In this document: one piece after another, positions 21,980-32,187 of the stretch
Layout: every line of letters begins with the position of its first letter
Numbering within the stretch: the first letter of the stretch is position 1
NCBI RefSeq assembly: GCF_040412425.1
Contig: NC_089749.1
Coordinates: forward strand, 37,024,070 to 37,088,069
Source: Macrobrachium rosenbergii
Taxonomy: Eukaryota; Arthropoda; Malacostraca; Decapoda; Palaemonidae
Length of the DNA: 64,000 bases
Direction: 5' to 3'
Notes under the pieces: model-generated
The model's database searches: none
The model's input: the letters and a program-made list of their open reading frames with translations, nothing else
What the model was told of the DNA's origin: nothing
Position numbers and translations under genes: made by a program

Positions 21980-24900
21980 TCAGTCTGCATATCTGCTGGG
22001 GCGTTGAAGGGTGCCACGGCCGCGTGAGGACAGTGGGGAGCGCCCTGTGCGTGCGGCTGAATGTGGCTGCAGGTGCAGGCGGTCTTTTCCTGGGACGCCG
22101 CCGGCCGCTGTGCAGGGCCCAGCTGTGGCGAAGGGTGGCTGGGCAGGGGTGCGCCATGTGACGTCTGTGTCCTCCTCCAGGAGGGTGGGCTTTAACCGGT
22201 CTATTGAAACCCAGTCGTTCCTCCAGGGAAGTACTAGCAGGAACGCCTTGCTGTTCTGCTCCAGCACGTGGAAGGGGCCCCTGTAGGGCCTGGTCAGTGG
22301 CAGGCGGACGGCGCCATCCTTGATGAAGACGTGGGTGGTGGATGGTAGCCCTGGCGGTGAAGGTGGTCGATCTGTCGGGTATATGTTAAGCTTGCAGGGG
22401 CGAACTTGCCACCACGCCACGGAGCCTCTGCAGATGACGGTTGTGGCGATCCTCCGTCACGAGTTCGCCCGGGACCACGAGGGACTCACCGTAGGTCTTT
22501 TCCGCTGCAGAAGGGGTGCCGTCAGCTCTGGGGCGGTTCTCAACCCGAGGAGGACCCATGGCAGCTGATATTTCCAGTCCTCGGCGGTACAGCGGGCCAT
22601 GAGGATGCCTTCAGGGACCTGTGGAACCGCTCGACCAAGCCGTTGGCCGCTGGGTTGTATGCCATGGTGGTGTGATGCGTGGTCCCCAGCAGCTGAGCCA
22701 GGGCGGACCACAATTCGGACAGGAAGGCGGGGCCCCTGTTGGTTGTGATGTGGTCCGGGACGCCGAAGCGGCTGACCCATCTGGAAAGCAGGGCCTCGGC
22801 ACACGCGCTGGCGGTGGCTTCTTGCATCAGCGTGGCTTCGGGCCACCTCGTAGATCGATCTACCACCGTCAGGAGATATCTGGACCCGCCTGATGGGGGA
22901 AGGGGGCCGACGACGTCGATATGTATGTGGCCGAAACGTCGCTCTGGCTGTGGGAACTCACCTACTCCAGACTGTGTGTGACGTCCCACCTTGCTGGTTT
23001 GGCACTGCAGGCACTGTTTCGCCCAGGACATGGCATCTTTTGCACTCCGTGCCAGACGAACTTCTTTGACAGCAGCTTGGCCGTTGTTCTGCCAGAGGGA
23101 TGTGAGAGGCCGTGAATGATGTCGAACACCTGGCGGCAGCGGGAGGCTGGCACCAAGGGGCAGGGCTGACTAGTACTGATGTTGCAGAGGAGGCTTGGGC
23201 CCCCGGGGGCGAGGGGCACGTCCTTCCACTTAAGGGACATGACAGCAGTGCGGTAGGCTGGGGTTTCTGGATCTGCGGCCTGTTCCTGGCTGAGGTTCTT
23301 CGATTCCTGCTGCACCCCTGGAGCGTGCTACAGGATTTTTCTTGCCGGGGAGGTACCTGACGGAGCAGGTGAATTCGGCGATGGCTGAGAGGTGTCGCTG
23401 CTGCCTGGAAGACCATGCGTCCCCTGCTTGGTGAAAGGCGTGAACCAACGGCTGGTGGTCCGTGAAGATTGTGAAGGGCGTCCTCCAGGAGGAACTTGAA
23501 GTGCCAGACTGTGCGGTACACGCGCAGAGCTCCCTGTCGAAGGTGCTGTAGTGGGTCTTTGAGGGGTTGAACTTCTTGCTGAAGAAGGCGATGGGCTGGG
23601 GGCGCCATTGATGACCTGTTCCAGGACAGCACCACAGGCGACGTTGCTGGCGTCCATCGTCAGCTGGAGGGGGCTCACCGCGGTTGCCAAGGGCGGCCTT
23701 CATCAGGAGAAGGCCTGCTGCTGGCTGGGTCCCCACGACAGGGACTTTGGTTGGCCTTTCACTTCCATCAGGGGGCCGTGATGTGGGCGATCCCGGGATG
23801 AACCGCCTGTAGAAGTTCACCATCCCGAGGAACTCCTGGACGGCCTTGACGGAGGTTGGGGTGGGAAACCTGGTGACGGCTATGACCTTGGATGTGAGTG
23901 GGCGGACGCCTGCCGGGGATATCTCGTGGCCCAGGAAGTCAGCTTTCTGGACGCCGAAGGTGCACTTGTCGAAACGCACGACGAGGCAGTTCTCCTGAAG
24001 GCGCTGCAGGACTGCCCGGATGTGTTTTTGATGTTCACTGTGAGACCTGGAAAATATGAGGATGTCATCAACATAGCAGACGCAGAATTTCAGGTCCCCG
24101 AGGATGCTGTCCATGAGCCGCTGGAAGGTCGCCCTAGCATTCCTCAACCCGAAGGTGGAGAAGGTGAACACGTAGGACCCGAACGGTGTGGTGATGGCGG
24201 TCTTTGGTACATCCTCTGGTGCGAAAGGTACCTGAAAATATGATTTTAAAAGGTCTAATTTAGTGAAAATTTTGGCTCCGTGAAAGGAGGCCGTGAGGTC
24301 ATGCATGTTCGGCAGGGGGTAGTGGTTGGGCTCCGTTGCCATGCTGAGACGCCTGTAGTCGCCGCAGGGTCTCCAGGAGCCGTCCAGTTTCTGCACCATA
24401 TGAAGAGGGGAGGCCCACAGGTTGGAGGCCTTTTTGCAGATTCCCATTCGCTCCATCTCTGCGAATGCTTGGCCTCCTGAAGGCGCCGTGGGGGAAGCCT
24501 CTGGAACTTTGCGTGTGTAGGAGGGCCCTTAGTCGTTATGTGATGGTAGATGCCATGTTTGGCTAGGGCCCCGGGGACTTGGCGGAGCTCGGGCTTGAAC
24601 ACTTCAGGAAACTCCGTTAGCAGCTGTGCATACTGGTGGGGGGGCGACGGAGCAGATGGTGGGTGCCTTGGGTCCCGTTGCTAATGGGAGGGACCGGCAG
24701 GAGTTGGTGTCGAGGAGGCGTTTACGCCCAATGTCGACTGCCAGCGCGAAGTGTGCGAGGAAGTCAGCACCCAGGAGCGGGGTTCCTACGTCCGCGACGA
24801 CGAAGTCCCAGGAATAACTCCGGCCGAGGATGGAGATCGACAGGGGCCTGGTGCCGTAGGAGAGGATGGGGGATCCGTTGGCGGCCGTTAGCGAGGCGGT

Positions 24901-25086
24901 TGGATCCGGTTCCCGCTTGCAGTCCTCTCTGGATGCTGGGAAGATCGATCTAAAGGCCTCTGTGTCGACCAGCATCATTCTGCCGGAGACGGTGTCGCGG
25001 ACGTAAAAGCCTATTGATTCTGGGCCCCTGGGTTTTTCGGTTGCCATGGCGGTCTGTCCTGTTGGCCGCCACCACCCCCGTTTTTT
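21980..25086 (-). pseudogene. pol: E4 pol: protease, RT, RNase H, integrase, inactivated
   Basis: The pol frame opens in the -1 frame of gag and runs 25278-24604. The protease triad is VDTE (Gly to Glu). RT is open from 24456 to 23230 (408 codons): D68 in FTKLDLL and YVDD at residues 128-131, then FLGHEIS, EFLGMVNFYRRFIPG. A frameshift then displaces the first RNase H acid (LTMDASN). STFDREL and TDHQPLV return later. Integrase: C-x2-C (CLQC), HIDVVGPLP, then HITTNRGPAF, where the second catalytic Asp is Asn, then NGLVERF with the Glu. The GPY/F motif RPYRGPFHVLEQ is intact near 22260-22300. The tail ends RPSRYAD at 21980. Unlikely to have transposed since these changes. Confidence 0.92.
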
Positions 25087-25955
25087 GAATGGGCAAAAGA
25101 GCAGGGCGGCAGGCAGTTCCGGGCGTCTTTGCCAAACTGCTTGTGGTAGTGGCAAAGGCCTGGGGAGCTCCACTTGTTGTAGGGCAGTTGTCGCCTCCTG
25201 GTGACAACGTTGACACTCTGCTCCGCATCTTCTTCCTGCCGGACGGAGCTGACCGATTGTGTGGGCACTGTTAGCCACTGCGTAGCCTTCACGCAGTCTG
25301 TTAGGTGCTGCGCCGTTTGGATGAGGACATCAAGGGGCATGGTGTATGGGTGAGGAATCTGGGTGCGGACCTCCGGGAGGAGCTGGCGAAGGTAGATCTC
25401 CCGCGACAGGCTTATTTCTTGTTGTTTTTTGCTGCCATCAAAGTCAGGGAGTGAGAGGAGGTCCTCGATCCTGCTCCATGCGTCTACCGCGTTGAGATCA
25501 TGCCGCGGGTTGACGGCGAGGTCGTTGGTGCGGGCGGCCCGCTTGGCAATCGGTAGGAAGCATGTCTCGAGGAGGGCCTTCTTCACGATGCGGTACGTGA
25601 GGGGGTGTGCACCGGACATCCGTGAGATGAGTTTTCTATATACCTCCTCTGGGAGGGCGTTAAGCACTGTGTCAGCCTGCAGTATTTCGTCAGATAGGTC
25701 CGCTACCCTGAAGTGGCTCTCGACCCTGTACAGCCACGTTGCTGGGTTCTCCTGGGTGAACGGCGGCCACTTTACGGACAGGGCGGCCTGTGAGTATGTT
25801 GCCGGGCCAGGGGTTGTTCGGGGCACAGGCATGGGTGTGGAGGTGCATGAGAGCCTCGGCGCGGGGGAGGGCGCGGGTGAGATGGGAGGAAGGTAGGCCT
25901 CTGGGTCCGCGAGGTTCGACGTTAATTGAACAAGGGAGGGGATGTCCGCGTCCAT
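25011..25955 (-). CDS. gag: E4 gag, intact 314-residue frame
   Basis: The ATG at 25955 starts MDADIPSLVQL, the start shared with E1, E2 and E7. The frame runs without interruption to NPGAQNQ. The N-terminal 60 residues are rich in Pro, Ser and Ala. The middle, from residue 61 (WPPFTQENPATWLYRVESHF) to about 220, is helical capsid-like. The C-terminal part has C268-x2-H271-x9-C281-x3-C285, an unusual CHCC motif rather than the common CCHC knuckle. Codons 290-292 (TCA AAA AAC) carry the slip heptamer, so a shifted ribosome leaves gag 22 codons before its stop. This is the reference copy for the family. An intact frame does not show that it is expressed. Confidence 0.93.
   Translation of the reverse strand: MDADIPSLVQLTSNLADPEAYLPPISPAPSPAPRLSCTSTPMPVPRTTPGPATYSQAALSVKWPPFTQENPATWLYRVESHFRVADLSDEILQADTVLNALPEEVYRKLISRMSGAHPLTYRIVKKALLETCFLPIAKRAARTNDLAVNPRHDLNAVDAWSRIEDLLSLPDFDGSKKQQEISLSREIYLRQLLPEVRTQIPHPYTMPLDVLIQTAQHLTDCVKATQWLTVPTQSVSSVRQEEDAEQSVNVVTRRRQLPYNKWSSPGLCHYHKQFGKDARNCLPPCSFAHSKNGGGGGQQDRPPWQPKNPGAQNQ
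25080..25086 (-). promoter_or_regulatory. E4 candidate -1 frameshift heptamer AAAAAAC
   Basis: The gag phase is TCA AAA AAC GGG GGT. The -1 frame continues KKRGWW into the protease frame without a stop. A GC-rich stretch follows within 10 bases. Confidence 0.8.
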
Positions 25956-26180
25956 GCTCGCTCTTTGCCCTCTTACTGGAGTGGGGTACTCGTGTCAAAA
26001 CGCACTCGGAAGTGCGCCGTGTGCGTCCATTAATGACGCTGGTGATTTTTGCTGACGAGAGTCAGCACGCCCAAAAGCTGATTACAGCACCCTCTTTCGT
26101 CCGCTAAGGGCGTGAGTAAGTTCCTGGAGCCAAGACTGAGTCGCCGTTTGGGTCCGCTAATGACTCCAGGACTACTCCGG

Positions 26181-26190
26181 GGGGTCACCA
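26181..26190 (-). other. E4 primer-binding site (tRNA-Trp)
   Basis: The minus strand reads TGGTGACCCC, one base from the LTR end. Confidence 0.88.
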
Positions 26191-26191
26191 C

Positions 26192-26622
26192 TGTAAGAGG
26201 TGCAAAAGAAACGAGCAGGTAAAAGTGACTGCTACTTTATTACAGATCCAGGCAGTTTATATAGCGGCAGACTGGCATCAAGCCGCGAAAGACAATGAGA
26301 TTGTGTGTGACCTGAGGTCAATAATAATCAACAATAATATACAGCGAACAAGTACAGTTTAAAGTATAAAGACAGACAAAATTCCAATGTGGATATAATC
26401 TTGATGCCTGCGAATAAAGAAAAACAAGATACACAATCGATAACAGGTGATCAAATACATATATAGTTTAACTGATTGAAATCGCGTGACCTGGCACGTT
26501 AGGCGTGACTAATTGTATGGCGAAGAAACTGGGAAGTCACCATAGAAAACTTGCTCAGCGGAGACTTAGTGAATGACACGTTCTCTGGAGACTCCTCTGA
26601 CGGCTCTGAGGGTGACGTTACA
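26192..26622 (-). repeat. E4 5' LTR
   Basis: Same length as the left LTR, with TGACCTGAGGTCA at 26308-26320. Eight or more of the 10 differences from the left LTR are transitions or G/T changes in the outer 60 bases. Confidence 0.95.
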
Positions 26623-26626
26623 TGCT

Positions 26627-27100
26627 TGTAGACAGACAAATAGATGGCGATTGTGAGAGACATAATAAACGTACAATGATAAACCATATATCAATGGAAA
26701 GGCCAGGAAATTCCACATATGGACATTTGCATGAGATTCGAGACAGATTAATGAATACAATGCAGTAGCATAATACACGTGAAATGGCGAGACGTTGGGC
26801 GTCCTCACAAACAGAAACATACATAGTTTGATACAGAAGATTTGGTGGAACATTATGAGTACATAATCGGAATGCTTGCATAGCAATGCAAGTAGTGGTG
26901 ATTGTACATGAACCGAGACAACAATGGTTAGAGAGAAATAGACAGGAATATTGTATGGTAGAAGTTGCGTTCCTTTGAGCGATGGCTGCTGACGCAGGGG
27001 AGGGAGGGAGAGAGAGAGCGGGATGCTTTGTCGTCTTGGTTTGTCCAATGGATGACTCACACACATGTGTGCCTGTAAGATGGCCAAGCGGTCCCTTACA
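26627..27100 (-). repeat. LTR-like insert in E3 gag, right part
   Basis: Continues the insert after E4 and ends GTCCCTTACA, where E3 gag similarity resumes. The terminus TTACA mirrors the TGTAAGG at 21344. No coding frame is convincing; frames on the minus strand at 26566-27087 have no recognisable motif. Confidence 0.45.
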
Positions 27101-27582
27101 AGGTCATGGACTTTAAAACTATGTTTTCAGCAACCAAACTGGCAAAATAAACTTCATGCTCTAAAGCCATAAACAACTGGTCTCTCACTCGAGCATCAAA
27201 CTGTGTACCAAACTCTCAATCTTTTGCCAAAGATTTCAGGTCAGTCAGCATACAAATCTTTCAAAGACTCTCCTTTTTTTTTTGCTTCTTTGCTGGAAAG
27301 CAAGTACACTTCTGTGGTAGCTAGGTTTAATATCATAATGTGCCTTAGGCAAAACTAACAACTGTTCATATGTTTAAGTATGTGGCAAATCTGGTGCACG
27401 TATATTACCTAGAACTGCAAACAATACTGTAGCAACAGACACAAAAAGAACATTCTTCTTTATAACACTGTCAGTTATAGACATGTAAGCAAAATTTGCC
27501 TCCTATAAACTCAACCACAATTCAAAAGAAATTTTGGAGGGTTAAATGCATCAGTTTTAATCTGTGGAGTAGCCATATCCAT
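27101..27582 (-). pseudogene. gag: E3 gag, N-terminal part
   Basis: The ATG at 27582 opens MDMATPQIKTDAFNPPKF, typical of Mag-like gags. After a decayed stretch with several stops it reads MALEHEVYFASLVAENIVLK up to 27105. The continuing sequence (IELQAALRARARAG) lies 6 kb away at 20950, beyond the nested insert. Confidence 0.75.
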
Positions 27583-28811
27583 TAACACTTCAGTCCCAGA
27601 CTTATTATTACATATAAATCAAAGGTAATTAATTTGGCTTAACAAAACCATACCTCAGGTTCCTGAATTATTTAATAAACATATGTGCAGGAAACATGCC
27701 ATTAACACAATACAACAATCTGTAAGCAACAAGGTCTAATTACCTTAACAAAACTGTCCTAAGCAAAAACAGCATTACCTGATGTAGGCCACATGACAAA
27801 TCAAAAGGACAAGTAAAACACAGTAGCTTAAGCATACTACTACCATAATAGGCTATGAAACAATACACTTCCATATAATTCAATAAAAAAAATAATAGCC
27901 ACTGCAAACAATTCATTGTTATGGTGCCACGATGCCCTTCTCTCCCAGTTGGCATCAACGCAGCCACTCGGCGATTTTATGAAAGTTTTCACAAGCTTGT
28001 GAAAGGTAAAGGAATTTTATTTATTACCATGGTATAATAAAGCGTATTAAGGGATTTTTGCCTTAGTGAAATTGTTTTTGGTAAATCTTTTGTGTATTTT
28101 TGTGTGTTCTTCTGTTTGCAATCTCTTAATTTTTCATATTTTATATAGTGGTGATTTAAGATTTATTTACTTAGCATTTTAAGTATTTCTCGATAGCTTA
28201 CTGTTGCATACTTGATTTTTTCATTTACTAAGATTTTATTTTCAAATCCGAAGTATTTCTGAATAGTTTAAGTTTTGTATTTCTTGATAAATTAACCTTT
28301 GTAATTTAACTCAATTATTAATTAAATTTTGTGTTGTTTTCAAGTAATAGTAAATTTTTTAGGCTGTGAATTCTAACTGTAAATTTTGAATTTAAAAATC
28401 AAATTTTGTATTTATAATCTTTAAAAACATTGTTTCATTTATTGACCACCAGTTAATATAATTAATTGTGTGCATAAGGCAAAGTGATAAACAAGTTTTG
28501 TTCCTTTAGTTTTGCTGAAGTGAATTAAGACCAGGGAAACAGTTAAAGTTGTTTGATGGAGTGATGCCCTTTTACTTTAGTATATTTCTTGTTTAATTGT
28601 TGATACCTCACACTTGTTTTGATAAACTTAGTCTGATTTTTCACATGATCACTGTTACCCTTAGAGTACTCAGTCGTAAATTTTATTGTTAGGAGAGTTC
28701 AGGTATCTGGCTGAGGTGAGGTAAAATTTTGAATTCTGTGATTAGTAGGTACTTGGAACACATCGTGATAATATATATATATAATGATTGCGTATATGCA
28801 AATACTGCAGT
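27583..28811. other. AT-rich sequence between E3 and E5, nothing recognised
   Basis: No gene or repeat recognised apart from a short TA run near 28772-28786. It may include the leader of E3. The last four bases, cagt, are the left duplication of E5. Confidence 0.5.
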
Positions 28812-29197
28812 TGTGAGAGAGGTGCGAAATAATGAGCAGGAAGACAAGTACTGCTAGTTTATTGATGAAGCGAGCAGCTTATAAAGCGGCGTGTTGATGT
28901 CTGCGTACTTCACAGAGACCACGGGTACAAAGATTTACAGGTGACCTGAGGTCAAACTATTTCTCTACAAAAAAACAGGACAGGTTCATACAGAAAACAT
29001 AGTGATTAATAATGTCTGATGTGTTACAAAAATACTTCGTTATATGTACATACAGCATGATCATTCAGAAAGGCAATAAAATACATAATTTATAAATATG
29101 GTGGTAGCATGTGTTTTCGCCAACCCCACGTCGATGTGAAGGCACCACAGAAAACAGGATGTTCATTACAGAGAACGCGTTGAACGGGGACTTTACA
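28812..29197 (-). repeat. E5 3' LTR
   Basis: The minus strand begins TGTAAAGTCCC and ends CTCTCACA; TGACCTGAGGTCA is at 28942-28954. The polypurine complement TACTCCCCCAACAAGAC follows. Confidence 0.93.
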
Positions 29198-29230
29198 ATA
29201 CTCCCCCAACAAGACGGCGGTAACATGTGA

Positions 29231-31338
29231 TCAAAGTAGGTATGTCTTGGGGGCACGAAGGGGGCCCCGCTTCCTGGATGTCAACTGGTGAGGGTGGTCG
29301 CCTTCCTCGGTACCCTCTGGAGCAGTGCGTTGGGGTGCCTTCTTGTCTGGTTTCTGGATTTTCCTGGGACTCTCACGACGTTTTCCTGCGCCCGGGGTTG
29401 TCTGAGGGGGTGCCACACCCTGTGGGAGGCTTTGGGGACCGCCTTCGACGTCCTCCTCCAGGAATACAGGTTTGAGACGATCTATGGATATCCAGTCTTC
29501 CCGCCCATGGACAGCTACTCGGAATGCCTTCTTGTTTCTTTCCAGCACAAGGAAAGGTCTTCTGTAGGGTCTGGTTAAGGGTGGGCGCACGGCGTCATTC
29601 CTGATGACGACGTGGGTGGCAGAGGGTAGCCCGGGGGACATGAAGGGGGACACCCTGTCGGTGAATGTCTTTTGGTAGGGGGCGAACTTTCCAATCCTTT
29701 CACGGAGCCTCTGCGTCCCTATGTTGTCCCTGTCCTCTGCAACGAACTCTCCCGGGACTACCAGGGTCTCCCCATAGACTTTTTCCGCTGAGGAGGGGTC
29801 GCCATTGGCTCTGGGCACGGTTCTTAACCTGACGAGGACCCAGGGCAGCTGGTATTTCCAATTCTCGGAGGAGCAACGAGCCATGAGGGACACCTTCAGA
29901 GACCTGTAGAACCTTTCCACCATTCCGTTGGCTGCGGGGTTGTAGGCGATGGTGCTGTGGTGAGTGGTCCCCATTAGGCGTGCCAGGGCTGTCCACAGCT
30001 CGGACAGGAAAGCGGGTCCTCTGTCTGTTGTTATGTGGTCCAGGACACCGAACTGGCTGATCCAGCTGGAGAGGAGGGCTTCCACACATGCACTGGAGGT
30101 GGCTTCTTCCATGGGCGTAGCTTCGGGCCACCTGGTGGAGTGGTCGATGACTGTTAGAAGGTACCTGGCTCCTCCTGATGGGGGGGAAGAGGACCCACTA
30201 CGTCGACGTGGATGTGCCCAAAGCGTCTCTTTGGCTGGGGGGAATTCGCCCACTCCCGATTCGGTGTGCCATCCCACTTTGCTTGCCTGACACTGCATAC
30301 ACTGTCTTGCTTAAGTCGTCGCGTCTTGCCGTATGCAATGCCAGACGAACTTCTCCATCAGCAGTCTGGCTGTTGTCCTTCCGGAGGGGTGGGATGTGCC
30401 GCAGGTGTTCCTCCTGGGATATGGAAAAGATTAGGATATCATTGACGTAGCAGACGCAGAAGTCCAGGTCCCCAAGGATGCTGTCCATCAACCTCTGGGA
30501 GGTCACGCCCGCGTTCCTCAGGCCGAAGTTGGAGAAGGCAAAGACGTAGGACCCGAAGGGCGTGATGATGGCGGTTTTGGGGATGTTCTCCGGTGCTACT
30601 GGTACCTGAAAATATGATTTTAAGAGATCCATTTTTTAGAATATTTTGGCCCCGTGGAAAGAGGCCATTAGGTCCTGCATGTTTGGCAGGGGGTAGAGGT
30701 CGGGCTCTGTTGCAAGGTTCAGCCGCCTGTAGTCGCCGCAGGGCCTCCAGGTGCCGTCAGCTTTCTGCACCATGTGAAGGGGGGGATGCCCATGGGCTGG
30801 GAGCCTTCCTGCAGCGAAGGCTTTTTTTACCTCCTGAAGGTGCTGCGGGGGAAGCCGTCTGAACTTTGCGTGCGCTGGGGGGCCCTCTGTTTTGATGTAG
30901 TGGTATATCCTGTGTTTTGTAGGAGCCCTGGGCATCTGGCAGAGCTTGGGTTTGAAGACCTCCAGGAACTCCTTCAGGAGGGAACCATATCGGTGGGGTG
31001 CGATGGAACAGATGACGGGCTCCTTGGGCCCTGGCATCGGTGATGATGAATTCCCAGCTGTACCTCTGGCCAAGGATGGAGATCGACAGGAGCTTGGTGC
31101 CATAGAAGAGGATGGGGCACCCGTTCGCGGCCGTCAGGGAGGCAGCCGGGTCTGGCTGGCATCTGTGGTCCTCTCCTGAAGGTGGGAACACTGAATGCAT
31201 GGCTCCCATGTCGACCAACATCATCCTGCTGGGGATGGTGTCGCGGTCATAGAACCCTACTGGTAAGGGGCACCTGGGTGTTTCTGCTGCTGCTGCCATG
31301 GCAACCTGTGCGGTTGGCCGCCGCCTCCTCCGTTTTTT
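29231..31338 (-). pseudogene. pol: E5 pol with internal deletions
   Basis: Protease: the segment after ILGQRYSWEFIITD jumps to GPKEPVICS, so the LLGADFL region is gone. RT: DYRRLNLATEPD, a stop after GAKIF near 30640, MDLLKSYFQVP, PFGSYVFAF, then CYVNDILIF (YVDD changed to YVND). At about 30405 the frame passes from EEHLRHI straight to the integrase region PSGRTTA-like sequence, so the RT thumb, connection and RNase H (about 1 kb) are deleted. Integrase: 355 codons are open from 30298 to 29231, with an out-of-frame patch over the first Asp, TTDRGPAFLSELW intact, ANGMVERF intact, and a GPY/F-like RPYRRPFLVLERNKK. It has a basic tail after residue 290. Confidence 0.9.
31332..31338 (-). promoter_or_regulatory. 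E5 candidate -1 frameshift heptamer AAAAAAC
   Basis: Same phase as in E2 and E4 (TCA AAA AAC GGA GGA). Confidence 0.7.
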
Positions 31339-31710
31339 GAAGGGAAGAAAGGGCAGGGGGGCTTCACATCCCTGGGCAGCTCTCCTGAACCTCCGGTGGT
31401 AATAGCAAAGCCCCGGCCCCTCCCTCTTTCGCTGGTGGGACGGCCTTTTCTGGTTGACGATGTTGATGGGCTCTGTGGTGGGATCCTCCAGCAGGGGGCA
31501 GTTGGCGGAGTGTGCGGGTGTGGTCGCCCGCTTGGCCGCCTTTGTGGAATCCGTCAGCTGCTGCACTACCATTATCAGGTCCTTGACCAGCAGGGTTTAT
31601 GTGTCCGTGATCTGTCCACGGACCTCCGGCAGTAGCTGCCACAGGAAGATCTTCCTCAACAGGCTGATTTCTTTGTGCCTCCCATTGCTATCAGTCTCTG
31701 GGAGGAGACC
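31339..31710 (-). pseudogene. gag: E5 gag, C-terminal part
   Basis: The readable frame has QQLTDSTKAAKRATTPAHSA and a nucleic-acid motif CYYHRRFRRAAQGC followed by EAP, so the fourth ligand is absent as in E1. Upstream it is cut by the LINE at 31711. Confidence 0.8.
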
Positions 31711-32187
31711 TTACATTACCTTACCTTACAGATCTTACAGTTTGTTCGGGTTGCCTAAGGTCCCTCACTGTGAGGCACCTCTGATGTCTACCAGAGCATT
31801 GCTAAGCATCTTCCGGTATATTTTGCATCTTCCAATCTTGGATGGTCTGATATGCATCTTAGGTATTTTTCGAACTTATTCTTAAACACATCTCCGCTCA
31901 TTCCTGATATGTTCCTCAGATGAGCTGGTAGTGCATTGAATAGATGCTGCATTATTGATGCTGTTGCATGGTGGATTAATGTCCTGTGTGCTTTCCTGGT
32001 ATAGTTTTGGGCACTATTAATCTATCTCTGCTTGCTCTTTCTGATATTTTTAGCTCCATGATGTTTTTGGTAATTCCTTCTATCTGTTTCCATGCCTGTA
32101 TTATCATGTAGCGTTCTCTTCTCCTTTCGAGACTATATAAATTTAAGAATTGTAGTCTTTTCCAGTAGTCAAGGTCCTAAACTTCTT

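Larger units (their letters stand above)
21515..26622 (-). mobile_element. E4: Ty3/gypsy LTR retrotransposon, CsRn1-type, best preserved ends
   Basis: Both LTRs are 431 bp and differ by 10 substitutions and no indel by my reading. They are flanked by an exact tgct duplication at 21511-21514 and 26623-26626. Gag is open over its full length. Pol has frameshifts plus two active-site substitutions. It sits inside the LTR-like insert in E3. Confidence 0.96.

Noticed and set aside
27583..28811. LTR and primer site of E3
   Set aside because: A TGGCTGCG-like string occurs on the minus strand near 27960, but no matching LTR pair could be found.
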